In this document: positions 27,404 through 35,919 of the stretch, piece after piece | Layout of the letters: every line of letters starts with the position of its first letter | Position numbering within the stretch: the stretch's first letter is position 1 | DNA from: Methylocystis sp. | GTDB lineage: Bacteria > Pseudomonadota > Alphaproteobacteria > Rhizobiales > Beijerinckiaceae | DNA: 64,000 bases | Reading direction: 5' to 3' | NCBI GenBank assembly: GCA_022843405.1 | Contig: JALHNQ010000009.1 | Location: forward strand, 19,023-83,022 | The notes under the pieces: model-generated | Seen by the model: only the letters and a program-made list of their open reading frames with translations | Databases searched by the model: none | What the model was told of the DNA's origin: nothing | Translations under genes and position numbers: made by a program

Positions 27404-28554
27404 CTCGCGTCCTTTCCAACCGGCGTCTTGAAATAGCGATGCGCGACGAAGGGCAGAGCCGCCACGTCGACCTCGATGCGTTTGTCGCGCAGCGTCGCCG
27501 AGAGCGTCGCGCCGACATTTGCGTGTTTGCTGGCGACATAGCCCATGGCGATCGGGCATTGCAGCGTCGGCGAAAAGCCGCCCGACGTCACATGTCCGAC
27601 GACATCTGTGGATGCGTAAAGCTCGGCGCCTTCGCGTAGCGGCGCCTTCGACCGCGGGAGCAGACCGACGCGCTTGCGTGCAGGCGCCTGCTCAAGCGCG
27701 CTGTGAATGCGCTCGAAGCCGGGGAATCCGCCCTCCGCGCGTCTACGCTTGCCGATCGACCAGCTAAGTCCGGCTTCGACCGGATCGGTCGTTTCGTCGA
27801 GATCGTGAGCATAGAGCGGCAGGCCCGCCTCCAGCCGCAAGGCGTCGCGCGCGCCGAGCCCCGCCGGCGCAACGTCCTCATGCGCGAGCAAAAGACGCGC
27901 AAGATCTTCGGCATGATCGGCGCGCAGCGACAGTTCGAACCCGTCTTCGCCGGTATAGCCGCTGCGCGATACAAAGAGCGGCGCGCCGCCAAAATCAAAG
28001 GCGCGCCACCCCATGAAAGCAAGGTCCTCGGCGCCGGGGAGGAGTGCGCCGAGGACCGCGGCCGCGCGCGGGCCCTGAAGGGCGAGCAACGCGCGGTCCA
28101 AAGGATTAAAGTCGAACTGGGGCAACGCGGCCGTGATAAGCGCGAAATCGGCTTGCTTGCGCGCGGCGTTGACGACAAGCAGCAGCCGCTCTTCGACGCC
28201 CGGCAGTCGCGTGACCAGAAGATCGTCGAGAATGCCGCCAGTCTCGTTGAGGAGCTGGGTGTAGCGCGTGCGTTCCCGCGCAAGCGAGATCAGATCCGCC
28301 GGCGTCAGACTTTCGAGCGCTCGTGCGGCGCCCGCGCCGCCGAGGATCGCTTGGCCCATGTGCGAAACATCAAAGAGGCTTGCGGCGCGCCGCGTATGAA
28401 GCGTTTCCGCGACGATGCCGGCTTCATATTGCAGCGGCATGTCATAGCCGGCGAAAGGCGCCATGCGCGCGCCGAGCCGTCGATGCAACGCATCGAGCGG
28501 GAGTTTCGCCAAAGCTGGTGGCGCAGGGGTCGCAACGTCGAGTTCGGTCACCAT
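27400..28554 (-). CDS. gcvT: glycine cleavage system T protein (aminomethyltransferase)
   Basis: Transfers the methylene group from the H-protein arm to tetrahydrofolate, giving 5,10-methylene-THF and ammonia. The protein has 384 residues with the N-terminal HRRLGARMAPFAGYDMPLQY, the DVSHMGQ motif and the folate-site region SRSGYTGEDGFEL. CGGAG precedes ATG 28554; a TTG ten codons upstream is less likely. It is the first gene of the operon, and a tandem glycine riboswitch lies 48 bases upstream. The L protein is not in the window and is probably shared with other dehydrogenases. Confidence 0.96.
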   Translation of the reverse strand: MVTELDVATPAPPALAKLPLDALHRRLGARMAPFAGYDMPLQYEAGIVAETLHTRRAASLFDVSHMGQAILGGAGAARALESLTPADLISLARERTRYTQLLNETGGILDDLLVTRLPGVEERLLLVVNAARKQADFALITAALPQFDFNPLDRALLALQGPRAAAVLGALLPGAEDLAFMGWRAFDFGGAPLFVSRSGYTGEDGFELSLRADHAEDLARLLLAHEDVAPAGLGARDALRLEAGLPLYAHDLDETTDPVEAGLSWSIGKRRRAEGGFPGFERIHSALEQAPARKRVGLLPRSKAPLREGAELYASTDVVGHVTSGGFSPTLQCPIAMGYVASKHANVGATLSATLRDKRIEVDVAALPFVAHRYFKTPVGKDAR

Positions 28555-28601
28555 CAACTCCGGCGGAATAGGCTGGCGCAGCAAAGTCGAGCTTTGCCGT
28601 G

Positions 28602-28790
28602 CGCCCCCTCTGTCCGGTGACCTGAGAGATTTCCCTGCGCTAAAAGCGTCAGGTTACGCCCTTCGGTGGGCGAAACGCTTGCGCGCCGCGCCGCTTTCCA
28701 GAGTTATGCTTCGTCGCGGTCCTTTGGCCTGAGCGTTTCCGGGGCGGTTTCGCCTTCGGCGCCGGCGCAAGCGCCGGTCTCTCCCGCGAT
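28602..28790 (-). promoter_or_regulatory. tandem glycine riboswitch
   Basis: On the minus strand two glycine aptamers follow each other. The first runs from GCGGGAGAGACC through GCCGAAGGCGAAAC to CGCTCAGGCCAAAGGACCGC. The second has CACCGAAGGGCGTAACC, then ATCTCTCAGGTCACCGGACA and GAGGGG. These are the conserved cores of the gcvT-element. The switch sits directly ahead of gcvT and should turn the operon on when glycine is plentiful. A clear expression platform was not worked out; the 47 bases to the ATG favour control of translation or early termination. Confidence 0.93.
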
Positions 28791-28896
28791 GAAGTTGACC
28801 TCGCTCCAAGATGTGGGCGATTCGCGCAATCGTCAATCCCGAAGTATGCGCGTTTTTCTCGCACTGCCCACGGCGCGTTGTTTTTGCAGGAGTGCG

Positions 28897-29229
28897 TCAG
28901 TGGCGTTTGGGCGCCCGCATGCGATAGACGCCGTCGTCGTCGCGCTCGAAGGTTTCGTCAACCTGCGGGTGGCGGACCGGCCTGTTGCTGTCGTCGGGCA
29001 GAAGATTTTGCTCCGACACATAAGCGACATATTCGGTTTCGGCGTTCTCGGCGAAGAGATGATAGAAAGGCTGATCCTTGCGCGGGCGCAGCTCTTCGGG
29101 AATCGACAGCCACCATTCTTCGGTGTTGGCGAACACCGGATCGACGTCATAGATCACGCCGCGAAACGGATAGCGGCGATGCTTGACCACCTGGCCGATG
29201 GCGAATTTGGCGATATTCTCGCGCGGCAT
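28897..29229 (-). CDS. hspQ: heat shock protein HspQ (YccV family)
   Basis: A 110-residue protein of the HspQ/YccV hemimethylated-DNA-binding-like family. Family features are FAIGQVVKHRRYPFRGVIYDVDP near the N terminus and DQPFYHLFAE and YVSEQNLLPD in the core. In enterobacteria HspQ is a heat-shock protein that adjusts Lon protease specificity; the DNA-binding claim is older and less certain. It is transcribed in the same direction as gcvT but upstream of the riboswitch, so it is not part of that operon. Confidence 0.88.
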   Translation of the reverse strand: MPRENIAKFAIGQVVKHRRYPFRGVIYDVDPVFANTEEWWLSIPEELRPRKDQPFYHLFAENAETEYVAYVSEQNLLPDDSNRPVRHPQVDETFERDDDGVYRMRAPKRH

Positions 29230-29319
29230 TCGAAAGCGCCCTTAACACGCTGTTTACTTGCTCTGTACTAGCGCAGGCGCCGCACGCTCGTCAATTGCGT
29301 CGCGCAGCCGCCGGGCGGG

Positions 29320-30363
29320 TCAGAATCCGTAAATCCTGGCGAAGTCGGCATCCTTGGCGGCGACCTGTCTGGCGAGATCGACGACGACCTTGCATTGCTT
29401 CCAGGTGGCGTCGTCCTGCATGCGGCCGTCGATCATCACGGCGCCGGTGCCGTCGGGCATGGCTTCGAGCACTCGCTTGGCGAAGGCGACTTCCTGCGGA
29501 TCGGGTGAGAAGACCTTCTTGGCGATGGCGATTTGCGACGGATGCAGCGACCAGGCGCCCGCGCAGCCAAGCAAAAAGGCGTTGCGGAACTGCGCCTCGC
29601 ATGCCGGGGCGTCGGAGAAATCGCCGAACGGACCGTAGAACGCCTTGATGCCGGCGGAGGCGCAGGCGTCGACCATCTTGGCGATCGTATAGTGCCAAAG
29701 GTCTTGCTGGTAGGAGGCGCGCAATCCCTGTCCCGGCTCGGCGTCGGCGATCACCTTATAGTCCGGATGGCCGCCGCCGACTCGTGTGGTCTTCATAGCG
29801 CGGGAGGCGGCAAGATCGGCGGGCCCGAGCGAAATGCCGTGCATGCGCGGCGAAGCGGCGGCGATGGCGTCGACATTCTTGACGCCCTCCGCGGTCTCCA
29901 GAATGGCGTGGATGAGGATCGGCTTTTTCACGCCGTGGCGCGCTTCGAGCTGCGCCAGAAGCTGGTCGAGATAGGCGATGTCCCATGACCCCTCGACCTT
30001 GGGCAGCATGACGACGTCGAGCTTGTTGCCGACCGCGCCGACGATTTCGATCATGTCGTCGAGCGCCCAGGGGCTATTGAGCGCATTCATGCGCGTCCAC
30101 AGGCCGGTCGAGCCGAAGTCGGTCGCCTTGGCCATTTCGATGAAGCCGGCGCGGGCGGCCTGTTTGGCGTCGGCCGGGATCGCGTCTTCGAGATTGCCGA
30201 GAACCACGTCGACCTGCTTGACGAGTTCGGGGACCTTGGCGCGGAATTTTTCGAGATGCGGCGGCACGAAATGAATCATCCGCTCGACCTTGACGGGCGG
30301 CTCCCGCAGAGGCGCCGGAGCGCCGACGGCGAGCGGACGGTAGAATTGATTGGGCAGTTTCAT
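29320..30363 (-). CDS. malyl-CoA / beta-methylmalyl-CoA lyase-type enzyme
   Basis: A 347-residue HpcH/HpaI-type CoA-ester lyase. The sequence has [13 protein letters not shown] and MLPKVEG, the Mg2+/substrate segments of this fold, [10 protein letters not shown], and [20 protein letters not shown]. From memory it resembles the longer Chloroflexus-type malyl-CoA/methylmalyl-CoA/citramalyl-CoA lyase more than the short MclA of Methylobacterium. The reaction would be cleavage of malyl-CoA to acetyl-CoA and glyoxylate or a related split. ATG 30363 is chosen because upstream codons add only an Arg-rich stub. No other serine-cycle or 3-hydroxypropionate gene adjoins it. Confidence 0.85.
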   Translation of the reverse strand: MKLPNQFYRPLAVGAPAPLREPPVKVERMIHFVPPHLEKFRAKVPELVKQVDVVLGNLEDAIPADAKQAARAGFIEMAKATDFGSTGLWTRMNALNSPWALDDMIEIVGAVGNKLDVVMLPKVEGSWDIAYLDQLLAQLEARHGVKKPILIHAILETAEGVKNVDAIAAASPRMHGISLGPADLAASRAMKTTRVGGGHPDYKVIADAEPGQGLRASYQQDLWHYTIAKMVDACASAGIKAFYGPFGDFSDAPACEAQFRNAFLLGCAGAWSLHPSQIAIAKKVFSPDPQEVAFAKRVLEAMPDGTGAVMIDGRMQDDATWKQCKVVVDLARQVAAKDADFARIYGF

Positions 30364-30452
30364 TTCTGTCGCAACTCCGGCCAAAAGCTGCGCCGAGTTA
30401 AGCCAGATGCGTCGCCTTGGCAATGGCGCGGTCTGTCACGGGAGCGGCGCGC

Positions 30453-31772
30453 TCAGCCGACCGCGGCGTCCCAGAGAAGCTTGACGTTGAGCACGATGAT
30501 CGCCGTCGCGATGATCGCCGCGAGCGCGGTCGTGCGCCGAGGCGCAACGAGTTCACCCATGACGCTGCGCTGCGCCGTGAAGGCGACGAGCGGCACCACG
30601 GCGAAAGGCAGCGTCACGCTCAGCGCCACCTGGCTTAAGACGAGCAGTTGCGCCGTCGCCGATTCGCCGGCGTAAAGCGTCACGCCGATCGCCGGCGCGA
30701 TGGCGATGCAGCGGGTGATGAGGCGCCGCATCGCCGGCTTCATCCGCAGCCGCACGAATCCTTCCATCACGATCTGGCCGGTGAGGGTGGCGGTCACCGT
30801 GGAGTTCAATCCGCAGGCGATGAGCGCCACCGCAAAAAGCGTCGCCGCGATCGGCTGTCCGAGCAGCGGCGCGATCAGCCGGTAGGCTTCGCCAAGCTCG
30901 GCGACTTCCGTGTGTCCGCTCGCGTGAAAGACCGCCGCCGCGAGAACCAATATCGCGCCGTTGATGAACAATGCGAGAAACAGCGCCAGCGTGCTGTCGA
31001 TCACCGCGAAGCGGATCGCCTCGCGCTTTTTTTCGAGCGGCTCGGCGACGTTCCGCGTCTGCACGACGAAGGAGTGCAGAAAGAGATTATGCGGCATCAC
31101 CGTGGCGCCGAGAATGCCGAGGCCGATGTAGAGCATTTCGGGATCGGTGAAAAACTGGCGCGTCGGGATGAGCCCTTGCGCGACCTGGGCGAAATCGGGA
31201 TGCGCCATGATAAGCTGAGCGGTGAAGGACATTGTGATCAGCGCCAGCATCGCCACGACAAAAAGCTCGATCTTGCGGAATCCGACGCGCTCCAGCGCGA
31301 GCACCAAAAAAGTGTCGAGCACGGTGATGAGAATGCCAACCGCGAGCGGCAGGCCGAACAGCAATTGCAGGCCGATGGCCGTGCCGATCACTTCGGCGAG
31401 ATCGGTGGCGAAGATGCCGACCTCGGCGAGAAGCCAGAGCCCGACCGCGGCCGGAAAGGGATAATGTTTCCGACAGGCCTGCGCGAGGTCCAGCTCCGCG
31501 CCGACGCCGAGCCGCGCCGCAAGCGATTGCAGCACGATCGCCATCAGGCTGGACAGCACCGCGACGAACAGTAGAGCGGTGCCGAATTTCGAGCCGCCGG
31601 CCAGCGCCGTCGCCCAATTGCCGGGGTCCATATAGCCGGTGGCGACGAGATAGCCCGGACCAATAAAGACGAAGAGCCGCCGAAGAAATTTGCCGCCTTC
31701 GGGCACATGCACCGACCGGCGCATATCGCCGCGCTGCGGAACAGGCGTTTCGGCGGTCGTCGCTGGCGTCAC
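30453..31772 (-). CDS. mntH: Nramp-family Mn2+ transporter
   Basis: A 439-residue proton-coupled divalent-metal importer. The metal-site motif DPGN (residues 49-52) is in span 1 and MPHN (about 230) in span 6; about 11 membrane spans are apparent. MntH proteins prefer Mn2+ over Fe2+. The start is GTG 31772, preceded by AAGGAGAACAAT. It is divergent from an oxalate decarboxylase gene, a Mn-dependent enzyme, and the 259 bases between them hold repeated ATGTAAAT boxes. Confidence 0.94.
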   Translation of the reverse strand: MTPATTAETPVPQRGDMRRSVHVPEGGKFLRRLFVFIGPGYLVATGYMDPGNWATALAGGSKFGTALLFVAVLSSLMAIVLQSLAARLGVGAELDLAQACRKHYPFPAAVGLWLLAEVGIFATDLAEVIGTAIGLQLLFGLPLAVGILITVLDTFLVLALERVGFRKIELFVVAMLALITMSFTAQLIMAHPDFAQVAQGLIPTRQFFTDPEMLYIGLGILGATVMPHNLFLHSFVVQTRNVAEPLEKKREAIRFAVIDSTLALFLALFINGAILVLAAAVFHASGHTEVAELGEAYRLIAPLLGQPIAATLFAVALIACGLNSTVTATLTGQIVMEGFVRLRMKPAMRRLITRCIAIAPAIGVTLYAGESATAQLLVLSQVALSVTLPFAVVPLVAFTAQRSVMGELVAPRRTTALAAIIATAIIVLNVKLLWDAAVG

Positions 31773-31857
31773 ATTGTTCTCCTTGGCGGCGCCGGCGACG
31801 GCCGGACAGGATGTGCTCCGCGAGAGGTTTTCGCCTTAGGGCGTTCCTTTGTCACCC

Positions 31858-31963
31858 ATGTAAATTCTCGGGCGCTAAATTTCAGGCGGGGCCGAATCGC
31901 TTACATTGATCGAGCGCGCCGAGCGCCGGCGCGGCGCCGAAGCTTGGCAGTTACTATGTAAAT
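31858..31963. promoter_or_regulatory. ATGTAAAT boxes between mntH and oxdC
   Basis: ATGTAAAT occurs at 31858-31865 and again at 31956-31963, and TTACAT, its partial complement, at 31901-31906. They lie in the shared promoter region of mntH and the oxalate decarboxylase gene. They could be operator half-sites for a common regulator. They do not obviously match the known Mur or MntR sites. Confidence 0.3.
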
Positions 31964-32031
31964 CAACGAGTTGCGTTTGTCATACGCTGGCGCGATCCTT
32001 TTCGATCCAGGTCTAGAAGCGGGGCTTATAA

Positions 32032-33138
32032 ATGTTCCAACTAACGATCCCGATCAGCTCGGAAGGCGGACATCCGAGTTTTCACAACAACGTTCCCGAT
32101 CCGGTGACCTCTGGCGCCGAGCTGCCGACGTTCAAATTCGAGCTCGAAAAATCGGCGGGGCGCGTCGACGGCGCGAGCTACGGCAAGGAGGCGACCGTCG
32201 CCCAATTGCCGATCTCCAAGGATATCGCCGGCGTCTCGATGCGCATGGAACAGGGCGTCATGCGCGAATTGCATTGGCACGCGACGGCGGCCGAATGGGG
32301 TTTCGTCACCGAGGGGCGGGTGCGCACCACCGTCATCGATCCGGCGGGCTGCTCCGAGACCAACGACTTCGAGCCGGGCGATCTTTGGTATTTCCCCCGC
32401 GGCCATGGCCATGTCATCGAGACGCTGGGAAAAGACCTGTGTCACTTCATTCTCGTCTTCGACAATGGCTATTTCTCCGAATTCGGCACTTTCAGCATCA
32501 GCGACTGGATCGGCCATGCGCCTAAGGAGCTGCTGGCGAAAAATTTCGGCGTTCCGGCGTCGACCTTCGACAACTTCCCCAAGCAGGAAGTTTATTTCGC
32601 CAGGGGAAACATGCCGCCGGAGACCCCCACCCGACCGCTGCAGGGATGGAAGCCGCCGCCGCTCACCCACAAATACAGCCTTCTCTCGCAGAAGCCCTTC
32701 GAGACGTTTTCGGGCGGAATCGAATGGCGCGTCGACGGATCGCAATTCCCGATTTCAACGACGATGACCGGCGTCGTTCTCGAAATGGAGCCGGGCGCGC
32801 TTCGCGAACTGCATTGGCACCCGAACGCTTCCGAATGGCAATATGTGCTGAGCGGTCAGCTTTGTGTCACGCTGTTTGGATCAAAGGGGCGCTGGCGCCA
32901 GGAGACGCTGTCGAAAGGCGACGTCGGCTATATCCCACAGGGCATGGGTCATTCGCTCGAAAATGTCGGGACCGATACGGTGCGCGTGCTCATCGTCTTC
33001 AACAACGCCCATTATCAGACGATCGACCTCTCGCAATGGATCGCCGGCAATCCGACCGACATTCTCGCGACGAATTTCGGCCAGGACCCATCGGTGTTCG
33101 AGAAATTCCCGCGCAGGGACGTCTTCATGACGAAGTGA
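32032..33138 (+). CDS. oxdC: bicupin oxalate decarboxylase
   Basis: A 368-residue two-cupin protein predicted to split oxalate into formate and CO2 with Mn2+. Each half carries the metal motif: ELHWHATAAEWGFV with a later GHGHVIE in the first cupin, and ELHWHPNASEWQYV with GMGHSLEN in the second. The lid region reads YFSEFGTFSISDW where characterised enzymes have SENS, so the catalytic Glu is kept. There is no obvious signal peptide, so it is likely cytosolic. It is divergent from mntH, which could supply its metal. Assignment as decarboxylase rather than oxidase is inferred from the lid. Confidence 0.88.
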   Translation: MFQLTIPISSEGGHPSFHNNVPDPVTSGAELPTFKFELEKSAGRVDGASYGKEATVAQLPISKDIAGVSMRMEQGVMRELHWHATAAEWGFVTEGRVRTTVIDPAGCSETNDFEPGDLWYFPRGHGHVIETLGKDLCHFILVFDNGYFSEFGTFSISDWIGHAPKELLAKNFGVPASTFDNFPKQEVYFARGNMPPETPTRPLQGWKPPPLTHKYSLLSQKPFETFSGGIEWRVDGSQFPISTTMTGVVLEMEPGALRELHWHPNASEWQYVLSGQLCVTLFGSKGRWRQETLSKGDVGYIPQGMGHSLENVGTDTVRVLIVFNNAHYQTIDLSQWIAGNPTDILATNFGQDPSVFEKFPRRDVFMTK

Positions 33139-33166
33139 GCGTGAGGCTCGCCTCGGCGAGCCTCCT

Positions 33167-34261
33167 TCACTTGCCGACTTTGCGCAGCAGCGCCTCAAGC
33201 CCTTCGGGGAAAATCAGCTCATGCGAGACGGCGATCTCGTCGGCGCTCCACCAGCGCCAGCCGAGCACATGGATTTTTTCTTCCTCGGTGAGGTCGCGCG
33301 GCTTGGGCGCGAAGCGCTCGGTGCGGATGAGATAGTAGCGCTCGATCGCTAGACGCCAGTCGTCGCCGATCTCCATCGGGAATTCGCGCGTTGCGACGAC
33401 CGGTCCGGGATCGAGGACGGTCAGACCCGTTTCTTCATAGACTTCTCGACGCAGCGCCGACTCGAAGCTTTCGCCTTCCCTGATGGCGCCGCCTGGCGTC
33501 GCCCAGAAATGATGGTGTCCGAGCGCGAGAAAATGCGGCGTCAGCCCCCCGGCGTAGCGCATCAGCAGGACGTCATTCTCGTGATCGACGATCAGCGCGC
33601 GGGCGGCTTCGCGACGCGGCAGCGCGCGCCCGTCCCATGGCGCGGCGACTTCCGCGCGCCCCTCCGGCGACGCCCAATCGACGAGCGACCATTTTCCGTC
33701 TTCATAGGCGATCCAATTCGGCGTCGCGTTGAGCACCGGATGTTCGCGTTTTTCATCGAGTCGCTTGCCGGCGGCGAGGCGCCAGGCGATGTCGAGAACG
33801 CCCGCATGCGCAACGACAAGCACGGTCTTGCCGGCGCTCTCCTTCGCAATTTGGGTCAGAGCCTTGCGCACCCGCTCGGCGAAATGTTCGAGAGTCTCGC
33901 CTTGCGGCGCCGCGAAGTCCGGCTTGCGCGTGAGATAATTCATGTAGATGTCGGCGTGCGTCGCCTGCACTTCGGCATGGGTGTGTCCCTGCCAGACGCC
34001 ATCGTCCTTCTCGCGCAGGGCCGGTGTCTTGGCGACGTCGAGGCCGCGCACGCCGGCGATCGGCGTCGCTGTGGCGAGCGCGCGGCGTAGGTCGCTCGAA
34101 TAGACTCTGTCGAAATGCGCGCCCGCGAGCTCCTTCGCCAGCGCCGCCGCCTGCGCGCGTCCGCGGGCGTTCAGCGCGATGTCGAATTGGCCTTGAAAGC
34201 GCCTTTCGATATTCCAGTTGGTCTCGCCGTGGCGCGCGAGACACAGAAGCGTGCGGGGCAT
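33167..34261 (-). CDS. histidine phosphatase - NUDIX hydrolase fusion
   Basis: A 364-residue protein joining two enzymes. Residues 1-200 form a phosphoglycerate-mutase-like histidine phosphatase, with ARHGETNWN (phospho-His in RHGE) and the second His in VLVVAHAGVLD. Residues about 215-364 are a NUDIX domain with the full box GGAIREGESFESALRREVYEETGL (G-x5-E-x7-REVxEETG). The order is the reverse of the mycobacterial MutT1 type (NUDIX then RHG). A role in cleaning or sensing nucleoside polyphosphates is possible but unproven. A three-part gene fusion error is unlikely because the frame is continuous. Confidence 0.88.
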   Translation of the reverse strand: MPRTLLCLARHGETNWNIERRFQGQFDIALNARGRAQAAALAKELAGAHFDRVYSSDLRRALATATPIAGVRGLDVAKTPALREKDDGVWQGHTHAEVQATHADIYMNYLTRKPDFAAPQGETLEHFAERVRKALTQIAKESAGKTVLVVAHAGVLDIAWRLAAGKRLDEKREHPVLNATPNWIAYEDGKWSLVDWASPEGRAEVAAPWDGRALPRREAARALIVDHENDVLLMRYAGGLTPHFLALGHHHFWATPGGAIREGESFESALRREVYEETGLTVLDPGPVVATREFPMEIGDDWRLAIERYYLIRTERFAPKPRDLTEEEKIHVLGWRWWSADEIAVSHELIFPEGLEALLRKVGK

Positions 34262-34632
34262 GTCTTTTCGGATTTAAGGCGAGGGAGTCGCCGTGCAAAC
34301 CCGCCCAGCGTCCAAGCGAGCGGCGTCGGGCGTTCTATAGCTTTGGCGTGCAAAAGTCAGTCCGCTTTTGCCGGCGGCGGCGAATGACCGCACAGAACTG
34401 GAACCGCGCGGCAAATTTTTGAGATCGATCAATTTATCGGTCTTTGGGCGGTCCGTCCAAAGGCTTTGCGGCCTAGGGCTTGGACCCATAAGCGCTGCTG
34501 CAAAGAACGCGTCCTTGCGGGAAACCAGAATTGGGCGCAGGCTTCCATTCAGCCAGCGGAAATCTCCAATACGGAAACATCATGCGCTTAGCCCATGGTG
34601 TTAGGGACAACTCCTGTTTGGGTGGGGGAAGC
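34262..34632. other. intergenic region with degenerate repeat
   Basis: No gene is seen in these 370 bases. A weak copy of the dispersed palindromic element lies at about 34421-34475. The rest should hold promoters for the leftward phosphatase-NUDIX gene and the rightward small secreted-protein gene. Confidence 0.45.
34421..34475 (-). repeat. dispersed palindromic repeat, copy E (degenerate)
   Basis: GAGATCGATCAATTTATCGG followed by CTTTGGGCGGTCCGTCCAAAG and CGGCCTAGG keeps the order of the element (inverted relative to copy A), with many changes. It is the least certain copy. Confidence 0.4.
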
Positions 34633-34863
34633 ATGAAAGCAACTGTCATTGGCGCGCTCGTCCTAAGCTTAATATCAACAAGTGCATCTGCATGGGTCTC
34701 TTGCGAAAATGATAAAATTTGCTCCGGCACCCAAACATGTAAAGACGGCTATTGTCAGGAAAAAGAAGGGGCGAATGCCTCTGTCTCCGCCAAACCCGCC
34801 AGGAAGGAGGGTCCCGTTCGTAATCTGAAGAAGGTTACACCCGACGCTCCTCTGCCCAAGTAA
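34633..34863 (+). CDS. small secreted four-Cys protein
   Basis: A 76-residue protein with a signal peptide (about residues 1-20, ending ASA) and a short mature part containing four Cys in CENDKICSGTQTCKDGYC, a spacing that suggests two disulfides. The rest is Lys/Pro-rich. No family was recognised. GGGGGAAGC precedes ATG 34633, so the 34 upstream in-frame codons are ignored. Its DNA is AT-richer than neighbours, and it is followed within 20 bases by a full repeat element. Confidence 0.6.
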   Translation: MKATVIGALVLSLISTSASAWVSCENDKICSGTQTCKDGYCQEKEGANASVSAKPARKEGPVRNLKKVTPDAPLPK

Positions 34864-34882
34864 TTTATGGGTCCGGACCCTA

Positions 34883-35003
34883 GATCACGCTGCATTATTT
34901 GAGCGGAATCGCCCAAATGCAGATAAATTGATCGATTCCAAAAATTTAGAGCGCGCTCTACGTGAAAAGCCGGTTCCCGTTTTTTTTCGCGAGCCGCGCT
35001 CTA
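34883..35003 (+). repeat. dispersed palindromic repeat, copy B (full length)
   Basis: A 121-base element: GATCACGCTGCATT, the hairpin around GAATCGCCC, GATAAATTGATCGATTCCA, the AGAGCGCGCTCT palindrome, GAAAAGCCGGTTCCCGT, then GAGCCGCGCTCTA. The order is the same as copy C inverted. Its last three bases are the stop codon of the leftward gene at 35001. Confidence 0.85.
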
Positions 35004-35255
35004 ATGTCTCAGGCCGGTGGTGAATTCCCCGCTCCGCAGCCGCGCCGGCAGGGTTTCGGCGAAGGCGGCGATGGCTTCCTCGCCATAGGTCGCCACCAAT
35101 TCGCGCAACGCCGCGGACAGTGCGGCATGTGCGAAGGAATCGCTTTCGATCCCCGCAAGTATGGCCTCGGCGAAAGCCTCGGTGACATAGGCGAGGGCGG
35201 CTCGATGCTGCTCACCGCCCAAGTCGCTCAGCGAGACGACGTTCGATTGGTTCAT
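35001..35255 (-). CDS. small protein of unknown function
   Basis: An 84-residue, mostly helical, acidic soluble protein (EAFAEAILAGIESDSFAHAAL, YGEEAIAAFAETLPARL). It resembles small conserved proteins seen in Hyphomicrobiales, but no named family is claimed. No strong ribosome site is visible. The stop codon is provided by the edge of repeat copy B, so the last residues (GLRH) may derive from insertion of the repeat. Confidence 0.55.
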   Translation of the reverse strand: MNQSNVVSLSDLGGEQHRAALAYVTEAFAEAILAGIESDSFAHAALSAALRELVATYGEEAIAAFAETLPARLRSGEFTTGLRH

Positions 35256-35328
35256 TGGGCCACTCTAGAGAAGCCGCTCGCGCCGCGCGAGGCGACGCTC
35301 GCCGGAAGGTTAATTTCGCCAAGGGCGT

Positions 35329-35919
35329 TTAAGGATTTCCGTAACGATAGGTGATGTCGCGGGTGAGCCGCGAGGCTTCCGCCAGATAGCGGGAAATCAC
35401 GGCTTTGGCGTTGGGCGTGCAGGCGCGATAGGTCAGCTCGTAGCCATGGAATCCGCGGTTGAACGAGGCCATCAGCCTCTGGCGACGCGATCCGCTCGGC
35501 GCGTCGGCGTCGAGCAGGGCGGCCATTTTCACGCGCCATTCGTCGCCATCGCCGGCGCCGCAGAGGTCGCGCAAAAAGGACAATGCGCCGAGGACTTCCG
35601 AGAGCCGGGTAATCTGCGGCTCGTAAGGCGGCGGCGGACGCTCGGGCCCGCTGGGACCCGCTGCCGGCGTCGCGCCCGGCGCTCCCGGCGCGCCGGGGGT
35701 TTGCGGCTTCGTCTGCCCCTGCCCCTGCCCGGCGGCGTCCCGCTTGCGCGGCGGCGGGCGATCGGACCGTCTAGGCTCTGGCGCCCGATGGTGCCGAGGA
35801 CCGTCGAAACCGCCGAAGAGGAAATCGAAAGGGTCTTGAGCAGCTGCTTCGCTCGCTAAGAGCGTCGCGGCCGCCACCGCGGCGAGCGCCGCCGCCGCGC
35901 GCTTTGATTGCGCCGTCAT
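35329..35919 (-). CDS. TIGR02301-family exported protein
   Basis: A 196-residue exported protein. A signal peptide (about residues 1-28, ending SEAAAQ) is followed by a Pro/Arg/Gly-rich linker and the TIGR02301 domain (about 100-196) with [50 protein letters not shown] and TYRACTP. The family is confined largely to Alphaproteobacteria and has no known function. The ATG overlaps the pdxH stop as ATGA, so the pair is co-translated. Confidence 0.82.
   Translation of the reverse strand: MTAQSKRAAAALAAVAAATLLASEAAAQDPFDFLFGGFDGPRHHRAPEPRRSDRPPPRKRDAAGQGQGQTKPQTPGAPGAPGATPAAGPSGPERPPPPYEPQITRLSEVLGALSFLRDLCGAGDGDEWRVKMAALLDADAPSGSRRQRLMASFNRGFHGYELTYRACTPNAKAVISRYLAEASRLTRDITYRYGNP

Noticed and set aside
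31773..31860. Possible yybP-ykoY Mn riboswitch ahead of mntH
   Set aside because: The conserved core sequences of that riboswitch were not found in the leader.
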